From NCBI GenBank assembly GCA_000969725.1, contig JXSR01S074825.1: 21,208 bases of DNA; one strand, 5' to 3'. A model generated the notes under the pieces. The model ran no database searches, was not told the DNA's origin, and saw only the letters and a list, made by a program, of their open reading frames with translations. The translations under genes were made by a program, and so were the position numbers. Positions 1 through 9,989 of the stretch are shown in pieces. The stretch's first letter is position 1. Every line of letters starts with the position of its first letter. The stretch is from Ophiothrix spiculata. Its lineage: Eukaryota > Echinodermata > Ophiuroidea > Amphilepidida > Ophiotrichidae.

Positions 1-360
1 AGTGTCAAATTTGGTTAAGTTACAAGCTTAACTAGCTCAAGAGGTTTTGGAGTAATTGCGATATGTATTTCGAGATAAAGGAAGAACTGCCTTACATATT
101 AGACAGAGTTTACACTATCAATGATTTGGAGTCTCAGATTTGGCTAGAATTTTTTTTTCCTGATATGTGAGAAGAAAGCAAAACAGCGAAAGCACGCCAA
201 ATACTGTTTTGATGTGTTTTTAAGTATTAGTTTAAGATGAGGTAATGTAAAATGAAAAGTGTAGCGTGTCAGATTTTGTTAAGTAACAAGCTTAACTAGC
301 TCAACAGATTTTTGGAGCAATTGCGACATGTATCTCGAGATAAAGGAAATACTTCCTTAC
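1..360 (+). repeat. Direct duplication, period about 264 bp
   Basis: Bases 2-95 recur at 266-360 with about ten differences and one small indel. Both copies share 'acaagcttaactagctca' and the phrase 'tcgagataaagga' in the same order. The first unit probably starts before the window, so only its end plus one partial second unit is visible. The intervening 96-265 is not clearly repeated elsewhere. No open frame or known repeat family was recognised. Confidence 0.85.
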
Positions 361-1224
361 GGCCAAACTCTTGCAACACGTCGTGCATATTGGAACCTAA
401 CTTAAACTAATTGACAAGATTGATATCAGGCTAATGAGATTAGATTGCCTTCGGTATTCGCGTCAGAATACATTATTTCAGCTATCTTACGATGAGGGAA
501 TCTGGCAAATTTCCTGAGCTTAAGCATCCGTTATAAGTAGTTTTACACTTCGAATAATTGACGTATTTGCAACATTGATTGGCATTAAAATTCGTGATTT
601 TGCAGGTGCTATATTGCACTAAGTGAATGGTGCTCCTTTGTTATTATACTATTGCTGTTAGCTACCTGGTCTAACAAATACGCACATGTATGTTCTGAAC
701 TAAAAGTCACATCAGAAGCCCGATGTTCTCTGCCATGACAGGAGTGTGACTCCCTTTTTGATTCTTTGTGCTTTTTTTCTTATTGCATTTTGTCAACGGG
801 ACCATTGGGTGATCATGTCATGAAGGGGCTTTTTCTTAATCATTTTCATTTTGCTAAACATTGCTGAAATATTTTCCTGATGTCTTTTGCTATGTAGTAA
901 TTTAAGAGCAGGGGTCTGGTGCATCTCGATGTATTTTTCTCCCCCACCAGACTGAGCACAGGTAAAAGATCATGGGCAGTTTTACCGAAAAAAAATAGCC
1001 AACCGCCCAAAACCGCGCAGAACAGGCAACCGCCGGTTGGGTTTTGAAGACGAAATAAAGAGCGTTTTTTTGTACACTCATGGTTATTAGAAAATTATCA
1101 AATCTAAGTGGTTTTTTTACTACTGTGCCAGATAGTCATAGAAAAATGTATCCTTAGAATCCTTAGAGGGACTATTATGTCACAACATTAATTGGTGCAA
1201 AAAGAACTCGAGAAATTTTAGCTG
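361..1224. other. Gene-free stretch, no recognised element
   Basis: No open frame of useful length, RNA gene or clear transposon end is visible. The only local structure is a GC-rich patch at 999-1040 in an otherwise AT-rich region, where CCAACCG (999-1005) can pair with CGGTTGG (1034-1040) around a C-rich loop. Its meaning is unknown. Confidence 0.5.
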
Positions 1225-1265
1225 CATGTAGTCAACGTTCAATGGAAGCGATCAAAATTTACTTT

Positions 1266-1517
1266 TTTTTTTATAAATCGAAAAGGAATAATGAGTTGTC
1301 AAAGTAAATTATGTACTAATTCCCTCTGCGCTTTAAAACACATAGAAAGCAGAGTAATTTAGCCGGCCGCCCGTTTAATTTGTGCTCGCATGGCGTGAAT
1401 GCCCTGACGTATTTACGGACAGCTCGTGACCTTGTTATTACCAAGGACATTGTGAAATCACGTAGTATTAGCCGCGTGGATGGAGTATTTATAGCCTCTT
1501 CATCAATTTTGTTTTAA
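1266..1517 (+). other. Best-conserved island shared by the two duplicate copies
   Basis: This stretch pairs with about 17587-17820. It includes 'gcatggcgtgaa' (1388-1399) and 'ggacagctcgtgac' (1417-1430), both unchanged in copy 2. One plus-strand frame is open for 65 codons from 1320 to the stop at 1515, with no start codon in a good position. Copy 2 keeps a similar frame only from the conserved core onward, and the upstream parts differ by an indel. Differences between the copies do not favour third codon positions. A noncoding conserved element is therefore more likely than an exon, though a small exon cannot be excluded. Confidence 0.45.
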
Positions 1518-2382
1518 TACCAGCTAATTTGGTCTCTAATTATTGTAAAAGCAATGCATATACTTGTTTCAGTGAAGTGTGCTCTCCTAAGTAAGGATTG
1601 AATCGTGTAATGTTTTTAAAGGCTACAATATTGAAATATTGAACCGTAAATACATTATCTTCGAAACAGTTTCTAGAATGTTAAAATATTAAACTACAAT
1701 TAACATGTCTTAAGACTCACTTTAAACGCATTGGAATAGCTATTTGTCACAAAAGTATTTCGGGATTTTGTGGATAATCTTTTAAAAGCATTATATTCAG
1801 AATGTGTGATAATTAACCGTGAAATTGAAGATGAAAACCATCTGGAATGTAATTGAAGCAATATACCATGCTTCAGGTAAAACGGAATGGCAATTTGTAA
1901 GAATAAGCACACAATTTGAAAGACTAAACAATGCCAAAATGTATGGCGCTTCAAATGAATCAGAGACATGTGAAGCAGTTAGTATTCTCTAAAGATAGAG
2001 ATTTTGCTAGAAATTGTGACGTTCACAATATTTCTCTGAAGTAAAAAGAGCATATTAATAAATAAGATAGGAGGGTATCATACACTACATGTATGAACTA
2101 ATTGTTGCTATTAATGTTATATTAATGTGTATTCTTAAAGATTACTTATATATATGTCATAGGCAATTAACTTTTTTAAATAACACATCAGATGTCGGAG
2201 AAATTTATTACAAGTATTTATGCAACAATAGATCTTAGCTACATGGTAAAATTTGCATAACATCCTAATCATAAAAATGACAAAACAATAACAAATGAAA
2301 AAAAGATTACAGCACCCGACAGAAACAAAAGCATTAGATAGGAAAAAAAACAATAGGAAAAATAAGCTTGGGAGCATATATG

Positions 2383-2649
2383 CTTGTTGTGGGAAAGCGG
2401 GTTAGCGGTATTTCGCTTTGCACCAATGAGGTCCCGGGTTCGAGTCCCGCGCCCGGCGCTGTATGTGCATTTGGTTTTCAGTCCATGCTCGCTTCCGCAG
2501 GTTTTTCTCCGGGTCCTTCGGTTTTTCTCTTGAACTAAAACTGAATATTAAAGAAAGATCTAGGACCCCAATGGAATTAAGCTTCATTAGAGGTTTTCTT
2601 GGGTTATCCTTGGCTATCAGCCTAAAGAATTCAATCTTTCTCTTGTTGT
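2383..2649 (+). mobile_element. tRNA-derived SINE with exact 8-bp target duplication
   Basis: The element body is 2391-2641 (251 bp), flanked by CTTGTTGT at 2383-2390 and 2642-2649. Its head (2391-2460) resembles a tRNA, with a good polymerase III B box and a weak A box. The middle (about 2500-2530) contains 'tttttctccgggtccttcgg', which resembles the conserved central domain of a widespread group of invertebrate SINEs (the Nin/Deu type as I recall it, not verified). The 3' end is an unremarkable tail ending in 'tctttct', with no long poly(A). The matching position in copy 2 of the segmental duplication (about 18680-18700) lacks the insert. The element has no coding capacity and would depend on a partner LINE. 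Confidence 0.85.
2437..2447 (+). promoter_or_regulatory. Polymerase III B box in the SINE head
   Basis: GGTTCGAGTCC fits the B-box consensus GGTTCGANNCC exactly. The A-box candidate lies about 35 bases upstream, around 2402-2413, and is degenerate. This supports tRNA ancestry rather than an active tRNA gene. Confidence 0.8.
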
Positions 2650-5269
2650 ACTTGAACCAAAAATATAAACTTGTGCAACAAAACTCAAGCATGCAAAAAA
2701 GTTTATAACGATCTTTCCTAACTTAATATAATATTCTACCTGCCAGGTAGATCATTCCACAAGACATTTCCACAAGTGAGTTTAAGCCATGACAATTTGG
2801 CACCTCTTTCTTTGCACCCCATTGTTTTTTATATTTTGTTTCACAACTCGATTATTCTTGTTAGTTCATATTAGCTTAGATCAGTCAAAATACCTAAAAA
2901 CAAAAGACAATTGCCAAAGTACTAACTCCAGGATTAAAAATAGTTTCATTGTTGCAATATATGAAATATTGCTCGTGGCCATTTCTTCTCATCTTTTCAC
3001 ACATCACTGACTAAATAAAAACAGACTACCGGTAATGCATGTCTTTGCGTTTTTAACGACTTTACAATAAGTGACACAAAATATGGTATTGGACGGACAA
3101 ATCCTAGCGGAAACGATTGGCATGAGTAAATTATGACACGTAGGACCTAATTAATCTCACTTAATTACGCAGCAATACACAATGATTGATGTTTTTATGT
3201 AAAAAAAAACATAAAAAGCAATTTTAAAATATATCATAACTTTGGACCGCATTTCCTAGGAAGTTAAAATTGAGTAAATATTGTTAAGACTAATGCAGTT
3301 GATGTTTTAACTCTATTGAGATGGAGAGACATTACCAGGAAAACTAACATCTTTTCTAAAATAAAAACACAATTAACAATGATATGTTTTTTCTAATTAT
3401 CACTTTGTTTTTAAAATGGCTGAACTTAAAATTCCGTTGATAATTCCTTTGCTGATTGCTTGATCAAGTGTAGTTTGCTTAGATCTAAAAATAGACGATT
3501 ATACTGTTAGTTCAATAAACGCTTGCAATCTTGTGTCTGTTTGCAATTGTGGTGAAAAAATCGATTGGGTGCTTATTGACTACTACAGCTTGGACAACTT
3601 CACTGACAGTTACATAAACCTTGAGCTAAAATGAACTATACAATAATGTACTTGTAGCTGTCTTTCAAATAAACGAATTTCCAAATCATTGCACGCCAAT
3701 TTTCATCATCAGTGATAATCTTGTAATGTGTATAATTATCGGAACTTTTTCCATATCAAATGATCCCCCCATTTATTGCAATTACTTAAAGATGATTTAA
3801 CAGTCTCTTATTTTCTTCCGCTTTTCAGGTTTGTTGATATGCTGACAATAACGAGATGCAATCAAGTGCTGTTTCTTGACAAAGCTACTTAAGGGAAATT
3901 CTCTACCAATAGTGGAAGTCAAATGCATATGAAGTACTGATGTACTCCATGGAAGAAAGGAGGGTTTGAAAAGTCATAACCATCTAGAAAACCTGTCATT
4001 TGATGATGTTTACTGGTACTCTTGAAAACAATATAGTCCATCCTTGAAGTAACTCCAAATACAGTGTAAACTGCTAAACAATGAGCACATGGCATTCAAG
4101 ACATTTAATGTGATGTTTGTTGAACTAGAGTCAGCACTTTAACTCTCATATTGACTGTGTAAAGATCTTACACTCTGCCTCACATCTGAAACTGTACAGT
4201 GTGTGGAACGTGATTCATTGACAGAATTAGGATAAACCATTGCATTTTGTTCATATGGGTTATATATATGAAACTCTTGACAGATATTTTTATGATATCA
4301 TCAGTGCGATACATTTTACATATTTGTCCACAGACCAACACGTTTCCAGATAGTTTCTGCCACCATATTGCTTTGTCGTCTACTACCCCTGTTTGTGATT
4401 TCATCGCACTCAATGGATAAACGTATAGAAAACTTGGATAATAGTTTATCATTTTTTAATGGTGATGCCATGACATGGTGAACTCGAAGATAATTTTTTA
4501 TCACAAATAAAAGAAGTGTTACATCTGGCATTTTTAGTTTAATTCAATTGATCCTATACCGGTGTAATGAGACTGAGCCTCCCCATAACCTGGAGTCCAA
4601 GTCTAATTGAACTACACAGCATTAGTCGCAATCAACGATTTAATGATTGCACATATGCAAGTTCGTTCTACACAATTGAATAGTAGCTGGGACATTTGGT
4701 CACATAGACCCTGTTTTTCATTACATCGGCCTCTCACTTAAACTTTATCAGTACTTAATTCACCCTTTGCAGACCTTCAATTGAGAGAAAAAAGAAATAG
4801 TAAAATTATATATTTACCCGCTGGCATTTATTTTAATTAACCACGATGTGTGGAACACCTCATGCAAATAATAATATATATACCACTAAATGAAGACGTG
4901 AATCGAAAAAAGTACGTCCACACTTGGCCAAATTGAGTTATCACTGGTTTTTATAATCCTATGTGTTCGAGTACATATAATTTTAGTTTTGGGTGTTTAA
5001 ATTAGTACGTGTAGATTTGATTTTTTGAGCTAAAAGCTAAAAAGTAGAGAGTTCAGGAATAAGAGCCTCTGGGTGAATACGTACAATGTATACTATTACT
5101 CTGCATACTATTGTAATGTCTCTGCTGGCTTGATAGCATCACGATTTAAGATTCCCGTCTCATCTAAAGTACCCAGTTAATTAATATGCGTATTTAAGCC
5201 TCTAGAAATTTAATGGATTACAACATTTAGACATTTAGATTTTGTTAAAATGAGCCGGACTAAGGTGCG
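2650..5269. other. Gene-free part of duplicated copy 1
   Basis: No recognisable exon, RNA gene or transposon end. Short open frames (for example 2789-3010 plus and 4180-4452 minus) have no motif and no counterpart frame in copy 2. A small hairpin lies at 3192-3217, with TTTTTATGT and ACATAAAAA arms around an A-run. Blocks near 2730-2960 and 4298-4800 align with copy 2. The stretch 3100-4200 does not, and may be an insertion here, a loss in copy 2, or simply too diverged. Confidence 0.5.
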
Positions 5270-5407
5270 CACCATTTGATTTTGAGGGGGCATCGAAGTT
5301 GGGATCAAGTCAAGTGTTTTTCAGCCGCAAAAGGCGGTCAATTTTTTTTTCGAAGGCGGCAAAGTTTTTTTATTGCGTTGTCTATGTTTTTTCTTTATCT
5401 TGAAGTA

Positions 5408-6464
5408 CAGTGTGTCCCAGAATGAAGTTATCAAGATTTCAATACCACATAATTCAAAAACTAAAATATTCCAGACACTGAAAGTTTGTGACAATCATGC
5501 TTAATGTTCCAACTTGCTTTGGTGCAAAAAAAAAGAAAATCCATGCAATAATTATCTAGTAGTGAGCGTTTGAAGCACTAAAGGGCTTTGGACAATTTTC
5601 CCAGTTTGGAGAGGTCGTAAAAATCCAGCGGAAATTTGCAGGGGAAGTATGCGAGCTAGGATATCATCTTTACCAACATTTCTGTTTTGTTTCGCATGTT
5701 CCTTCTCCTTGATGATGCCTTGGAGTCTTAATAAAGGTTCAGTAGAATGTTAATTCGGCTTCTACCATGGCGTCCACACGCTACTTTTTTGCAGTTCCTT
5801 CTGTCATCCGATACCATCAGCCTTTTATTTTTTGACATTTTTTAAGATGGAATACTTGTGCGATGGGGATATCTGGCTCCTGGTAATGTTAAATAAATCT
5901 TTCCATTGTTTCAATGATACCTGCACTTTCCAGGTATTGGTCAATCATGATACTCTTTTCTCCATTGCCAAATGAGGTGTTATAAATGTTTGCTTTGAAT
6001 TACCATATTTCTACAACCACTGCTATCAGGGTCAGCCCTTTAGCGTACTTTCAAATTACCCGCTCAATGATTTTCCTAAACGATTACCTAATAAAATATT
6101 AAATGATTTTTTCAGATGAAAAGAAACCAGATTTAGGTTAATATAATCTTGAAAACAAAGACACTTATAATTGGACCAATATTATCATGACTATGTCTGT
6201 AAATATGACGTTCTTGTTGCATGGTTATGCTGCAAATCTCCGTTGAATTTTTACAACTTTACCTAAAGTGGGAAAAGTGTCCAAAACCCTCTGGAGCTTT
6301 AAATGCTCATTTCTAGATAAGCAATGCATGAATTTTCTTTATTTTTGCACCACACAAAGTCAAGACTTCAGGCATGATTGTCACTAAGTTTCAATGTCTG
6401 AAACTATTTGGTTTGTGAACTGTGTGGCGTTGAAATCTTGATAACTTCATTCTGGGACACACTG
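5408..6464. mobile_element. Tc1/mariner-like element with long inverted repeats, TA target
   Basis: The ends read TA|CAGTGTGTCCCAGAATGAAG and its inverse |TA, with TA at 5406-5407 and 6465-6466. The outermost 35 bp of the two ends are identical. Weaker inverted similarity, about 80%, continues to about 5645 and from about 6222. CAGTGTGTCCC-type ends and a TA target fit the Tc1/mariner superfamily. At 1057 bp without an intact transposase it is a non-autonomous or decayed copy. It landed inside the older element at 5270-6574, so it is younger than that element. Confidence 0.85.
5765..5965 (-). pseudogene. Possible relic of a mariner-type transposase N-terminus
   Basis: On the minus strand from the ATG at 5965-5963, short pieces in shifting frames read MEKRV, then MIDQYLESAGIIETMERF, then EPDIPIAQVFHLKK, then TEGTAKK. 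The order and character resemble the N-terminal helix-turn-helix region of mariner transposases, which starts with a basic MxxEKR-like segment and continues with a P-rich link to a second helix. At least two frameshifts and several stops interrupt it, and no catalytic D,D region was recognised. Its place inside TA-flanked inverted repeats supports the reading. The match is from memory of the family, not from a search. Confidence 0.3.
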
Positions 6465-6574
6465 TAGTTTGGTAATTTTTTTTTCTTACTCATCTTTGGG
6501 TAAAGATTTTATTTTCACCGCCGAAGGTTTTTTTATTCAAAAAACTTCATGGGCCCCCTGAGAATCAAATGGTG

Positions 6575-7590
6575 AAAATCTCCAGAAAAACCCATCTTTC
6601 AAGTTTATAAAATGTTGAATCGGTAATGGTAAATGTAAGTTTAGTCATTCAGCCCTGCCAAGTTGAATCAATTTCTGTACTGGTTCATGTAGGAAATACA
6701 TTCTAATAACAGTATACACTACTAGATTCATCCACGTAAAAGGCTTTCAAAGTTGACATCTTATAGATAAATCCTTTTAACGAAGAAAATAAATGGATGC
6801 TTTTATAATACATTGACAGTCTGACCAAAGATTTATTGTAATTATCTTGAGTGGAAATGCATTCATTTTGAAAACGAAACCTTTTACTTCAGTACTAAGA
6901 AATACTTGCCGCGGGCATTCTTATTCGGACATGTTTCATCAATATCACTTACATTGTCTATCATTTTGTCATTAGACAGAAATGTTTCGAACAATATGTA
7001 AACAATTTACACATTTTCAAAATCCAGCTAAATAGGTCCTTTAGCAATTTAGATGTTTTCTTTTATTCTAGATTGCTTTATTGAGTTATCCTAAAAGGTT
7101 TTTTGACATTTGAATGATCATAACAAATCAAGTGGTTAAATTGAGTCGATGGATGTGTTTTTGTACTTGTAAAAACACATCAGTTTGAGGATTTTTTTGT
7201 CATTTAAAAAAAAATGTTACACTGTCTGTTTAACGCATTCAAAAAATGTGGAATATATAATTGTGTTGCGTTACAATTGACTCTATTATTTCAAGAAAAG
7301 CCCAAGCTCAAGTTACCGTAGCTCAGCTCTGTAATATATGTTCTTAGTTGTATCAACTACATGATCAAATGTGACACTATCCAGACATTAGTGCGTTTCT
7401 CAATGACGCGAAAATACATTTTTTTGTGATCTGTATGCATGATGAAGATACAATTATATGTAAGTATAAGTTGCAGAATGGATCTATAATTGGGGTGGAT
7501 TCTTTCTCTGAATGACGTATTCCATTTTTGTTGTTGTTATTGTTACTTTCCCTATGCAAAATACAAATTAATGAAAAATAAAAACTTATA
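6575..7590. other. Gene-free stretch
   Basis: The first 65 bases continue copy 1 of the segmental duplication; its partner then leaves the window. A perfect small hairpin at 7152-7181 has 11-bp arms (GATGTGTTTTT / AAAAACACATC) and an 8-base loop. The minus-strand frame at 7377-7559 has a low-complexity asparagine run and no supporting evidence. Nothing else is recognised. Confidence 0.5.
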
Positions 7591-7760
7591 TAAGACTGTG
7601 GTCACAATACTTTGTGCGAACATTGTTTAATTCGTCTAAAAGGACCACGGACAGTGAGGAATACCCTTGCTGGTTCGCTTAGCTTGCAGCCTGTGATCCT
7701 ACTAGACGGAATAAACATTGTTCGTAACTGTTCGTACGAAGTAGTGTGACCATAGTCTAA
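7591..7760. mobile_element. 170-bp terminal-inverted-repeat element (MITE)
   Basis: The left end TAAGACTGTGGTCACAATAC pairs with the inverse of the right end, TTAGACTATGGTCACACTAC, over about 33 bp with several mismatches. Inner bases near 'aacattgttt' and 'ttcgtcta' also pair imperfectly, so the whole can fold back. There is no open frame of its own. A target duplication could not be read confidently, so the superfamily is open. Confidence 0.7.
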
Positions 7761-8216
7761 GGTAATGTTGATAACATGTAATCTCAAATTTATTGACCTT
7801 ATAATTCTGGGATCCTTAAATGCGTGGTTAGTATTTATCAGACCTTGAAACAAAACAAAAGGTAATGTTTCAATAGCACAATTCACAACATTTGTACAAT
7901 AAAAATCCATCTTGTATTAAGCAATTAATATCCCGTTTTTCTTGAGTGATTATTTGACCAAATTTTTGACATAGATAGAGTAGACTCTTAGGATGAAGAA
8001 AAGTTATGATCGCAAAAATATACCTGCTGCATATAATTAATATGGCTCTTAATTCACAATAGCCTCCCGTACGCATTTTCAACTGTAAATTGCTTCATAA
8101 AACATTATTTTGCACTGCAAAAACACTAGTTTGGTACATGATAGGTTAGAGTGGTATTAGTACAGCATTAAGAACAATAAAAATGTATGACAATAAAGAG
8201 GGAAGTAGCTCACAAA
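7761..8216. other. Gene-free stretch
   Basis: AT-rich sequence with no recognised gene or element. Minus-strand frames at 7602-7910 and 7870-8082 overlap each other and, in part, the MITE at 7591-7760. They show no domain and are taken as chance. Confidence 0.5.
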
Positions 8217-8577
8217 TGATTTATCCCAAAATCATGTTGTTAATATGTGTTTAATTCAATTTGGTGCTCACAATAAGGTCCGAAATGGCGGCCAAAATAC
8301 TATTTATGTTCAAAAAAAAGTTATAGGGTTGCATTAACAGTAACATTAATAAGGCACTTAAAACATATACAATAAAGGGGAACAGTATAATTTATTAATC
8401 AAACATTTTTATAAACATCCATAAAATTCAAAATGTTGGCCCTATCAATGTCCTTAATGGCCGTCAAAATACTATTCTATTGCTAAAAATGAATAATATC
8501 AACATAAATACAGTTCATTTTGGAATCCATTGTGGATTTGAATCATGTTAACAACATAGGTTTGGGATAATTAATTA
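8217..8577. mobile_element. About 360-bp inverted-repeat element with internal direct repeat
   Basis: About 50 bp at the left (core TTATCCCAAAATCATGTTGT, 8221-8240) pairs imperfectly with the inverse of the right end (ATTATCCCAAACCTATGTTG). Inside, a direct repeat of about 40 bp recurs at 8277-8320 and 8449-8490. It is marked by ATGGCGGCCAAAATACTATT and ATGGCCGTCAAAATACTATT. Ends and target duplication are not exact, so this is a MITE-like candidate rather than a defined family. Confidence 0.55.
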
Positions 8578-8686
8578 TGTTGTTTCAACACTCTTGTACA
8601 ATAGCAAGAAAAACAAAGACCTATGAGCTTTCAAATAAGAAAAATCGTTTTACTGGTCTGATTTATTTTACCTAAAAGCAGTAACT

Positions 8687-8692
8687 GACGTG
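8687..8692. repeat. Target-site duplication, left
   Basis: GACGTG abuts the left end of the foldback element. The uninterrupted copy B has one instance, GATGTG, in 'aactgatgtgacccatgaaa'. The left flank AACT and right flank ACACATGAAAC of copy A match what surrounds it. Confidence 0.75.
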
Positions 8693-8722
8693 TATGGCAA
8701 GCCAAATGTACAATAAGTCGAT

Positions 8723-9989
8723 AAACATTGTTTATTGTTTATTTTTTCAAGTGAAAAACATTGTTTTTTCCGATAAACATTGTTTTTCAACTGATAAACA
8801 CTGTTTTTCGAGATAAACTATGTTTTTCACTTGAAAAACATTGTTTTTCGATAAACTATGTTTATCAGTTGAAAAACTATGTTTTTCGAGTTGATAAACA
8901 TTGTTGTTCTGAAAAACAATGTTTATCAGTTGAAAAACAATGGATAAACATTGTTTTTCGACTGATAAACAAATTTGTTTCGATAAAAAAATGTTTTTCA
9001 CTTGATAAACACTGTTTTTCAGTCGATAATCAATGTTTTTCAACTGATAAACACTGTTTTTCTGATAAACAATGTTTTTCTGATAAATAATGTTTTGGCA
9101 ATCTGATAAACATTGTTTTTCAATCTGATAAACACTGTTTTTCTGATAAACAATGTTATTCAATCTGATGAACCATGTTTTTCAATCTGATAAACATTGT
9201 TTCTCAATCTGATAAACATTATTTTTCAATCTGATAAACATTGTTTTTCTGAACAATAATGTTTTCAACTGATAAACATTGTTTTTCAATCTGATAAACA
9301 CTGTTCTTCTGATAAACAATGTTTTTCAATCTGATAAACATTGTTTTTCTGAAAATCAATGTTTCTCGATAAACACTGTTTTTCTGAAAAACAATGTTTC
9401 TCGATAAACACTATTTTTCAGAAAAACAATGTTTCTCGATAAACACTGTTTTTCTGTAAAACAATGTTTCTCGATAAACACTGTTTTTCTGAAAAACAAT
9501 GTTTTTCCACTACAAAAATATCGAAAAACAATGTTTTTCACTACAAAAATATCGAAAAACATTGTTTATTGATGATAAACATTGTTTATCAAGGGAAAAA
9601 CATTGTTTATCGAAAAACAAAGTTTCTTGAAAAACAGTGTTTGTCGAAAAACAGTGTTTATCAAGCGAAAAGCGTAGTTTTTTGAAAAAAGGTTGTTTTT
9701 CGAGTTGATAAACAGTGTTTTTCTGAAAAACAATGTTTATCAGTTGAAAAACTTTGGTTATCGATAAAAAAATTGTTTTTCTGTAGAAAAACTATTTTTT
9801 TCAACTTGAAAACAATGTTTTTCGATTGAAAAACACAGTTTATCGATAAACATTAGTTTATCGGGAAAAACAATGTTTTTCTGTTGAAAAACAATGTTTT
9901 TCTGTTGAAAAACACTGTTTATCTGTTGAAAAACACTGTTTATCTGTTAAAAAACACTGTTTATCTGTGATAAACAATGTTTATCGACT
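8723..9989. repeat. Tandem array, about 63 units of a 17-bp palindrome
   Basis: The consensus unit is GAWAAACANTGTTTWTC, an odd palindrome made of two inverted 8-base half-sites (GAWAAACA) around one free base. Linkers of 0-15 bases separate units; common ones are T, AATCT, AACT and AGTT. Hand counting gives about 63 recognisable units, some degenerate. The array is nearly its own reverse complement, and it keeps long frames open on both strands (for example 8747-9163 minus and 8761-9090 plus). Those frames encode only reiterated Lys, Asn, Gln, Cys, Leu and Ser and are not taken as genes. Confidence 0.95.
9351..9490. repeat. Higher-order repeat, four copies of a 35-bp dimer
   Basis: Within the palindromic array, the dimer GAAAAACAATGTTTCTC plus GATAAACACTGTTTTTC plus T recurs four times with a few changes. 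Just after it, units spaced by 'cactacaaaaatatc' repeat with a period of about 31-32. These show local amplification after the array formed. Confidence 0.85.

Larger units (their letters stand above)
5270..6574. mobile_element. Short inverted-repeat element (MITE-like), split by a later insertion
   Basis: The left end starts CACCATTTGATTTTGAGGGG, and the reverse complement of the right end starts CACCATTTGATTCTCAGGGG. The match continues imperfectly for about 30 bp. Removing the inner element at 5408-6464 and one TA leaves about 246 bp with no coding capacity. No convincing target duplication is visible. The paralogous position in copy 2 (about 21140-21160) lacks it: flanks around 'gactaaggtg' and 'cccatctttc' of copy 1 meet directly there. 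The superfamily is not assigned. Confidence 0.75.
1225..6640 (+). repeat. Segmental duplication, copy 1
   Basis: This block matches 17525-21208 in order and orientation. Anchors seen by eye are 1266-1440 with 17587-17757, 1722-1860 with 18045-18195, 2730-2750 with 18785-18805, 4298-4365 with 19450-19510, 4750-4795 with 19705-19750, 4980-5265 with 20885-21140 and 6600-6640 with 21140-21195. Similarity is patchy. The best islands are about 75-90% identical and others are barely alignable. Copy 1 holds a SINE (2383-2649) and a nested transposon pair (5270-6574) missing from copy 2. The part at 3100-4200 has no clear partner. The left boundary is approximate. No exon is recognised, so this could be paralogous intron, regulatory or intergenic DNA. 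Confidence 0.85.

Noticed and set aside
2391-2461. Functional tRNA gene
   Set aside because: The B box is good but the A box is degenerate and no cloverleaf can be drawn. It is followed by a SINE body inside a target duplication.
2402-2708. Overlapping open frames on both strands across the SINE
   Set aside because: They are by-products of the SINE sequence; the minus-frame end RARDSNPGP is the translated B box common to tRNA-type SINEs.
8747-9163. Long open frames of 138 (minus) and 109 (plus) residues in the array
   Set aside because: They arise from the 17-bp palindromic repeat, run on both strands over the same bases, and encode only low-complexity reiterations.
8723-9989. CRISPR-like array of regularly spaced palindromic repeats
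   Set aside because: Linkers are 0-15 bases and themselves repetitive, there are no unique spacers or cas genes, and the context is animal-like.
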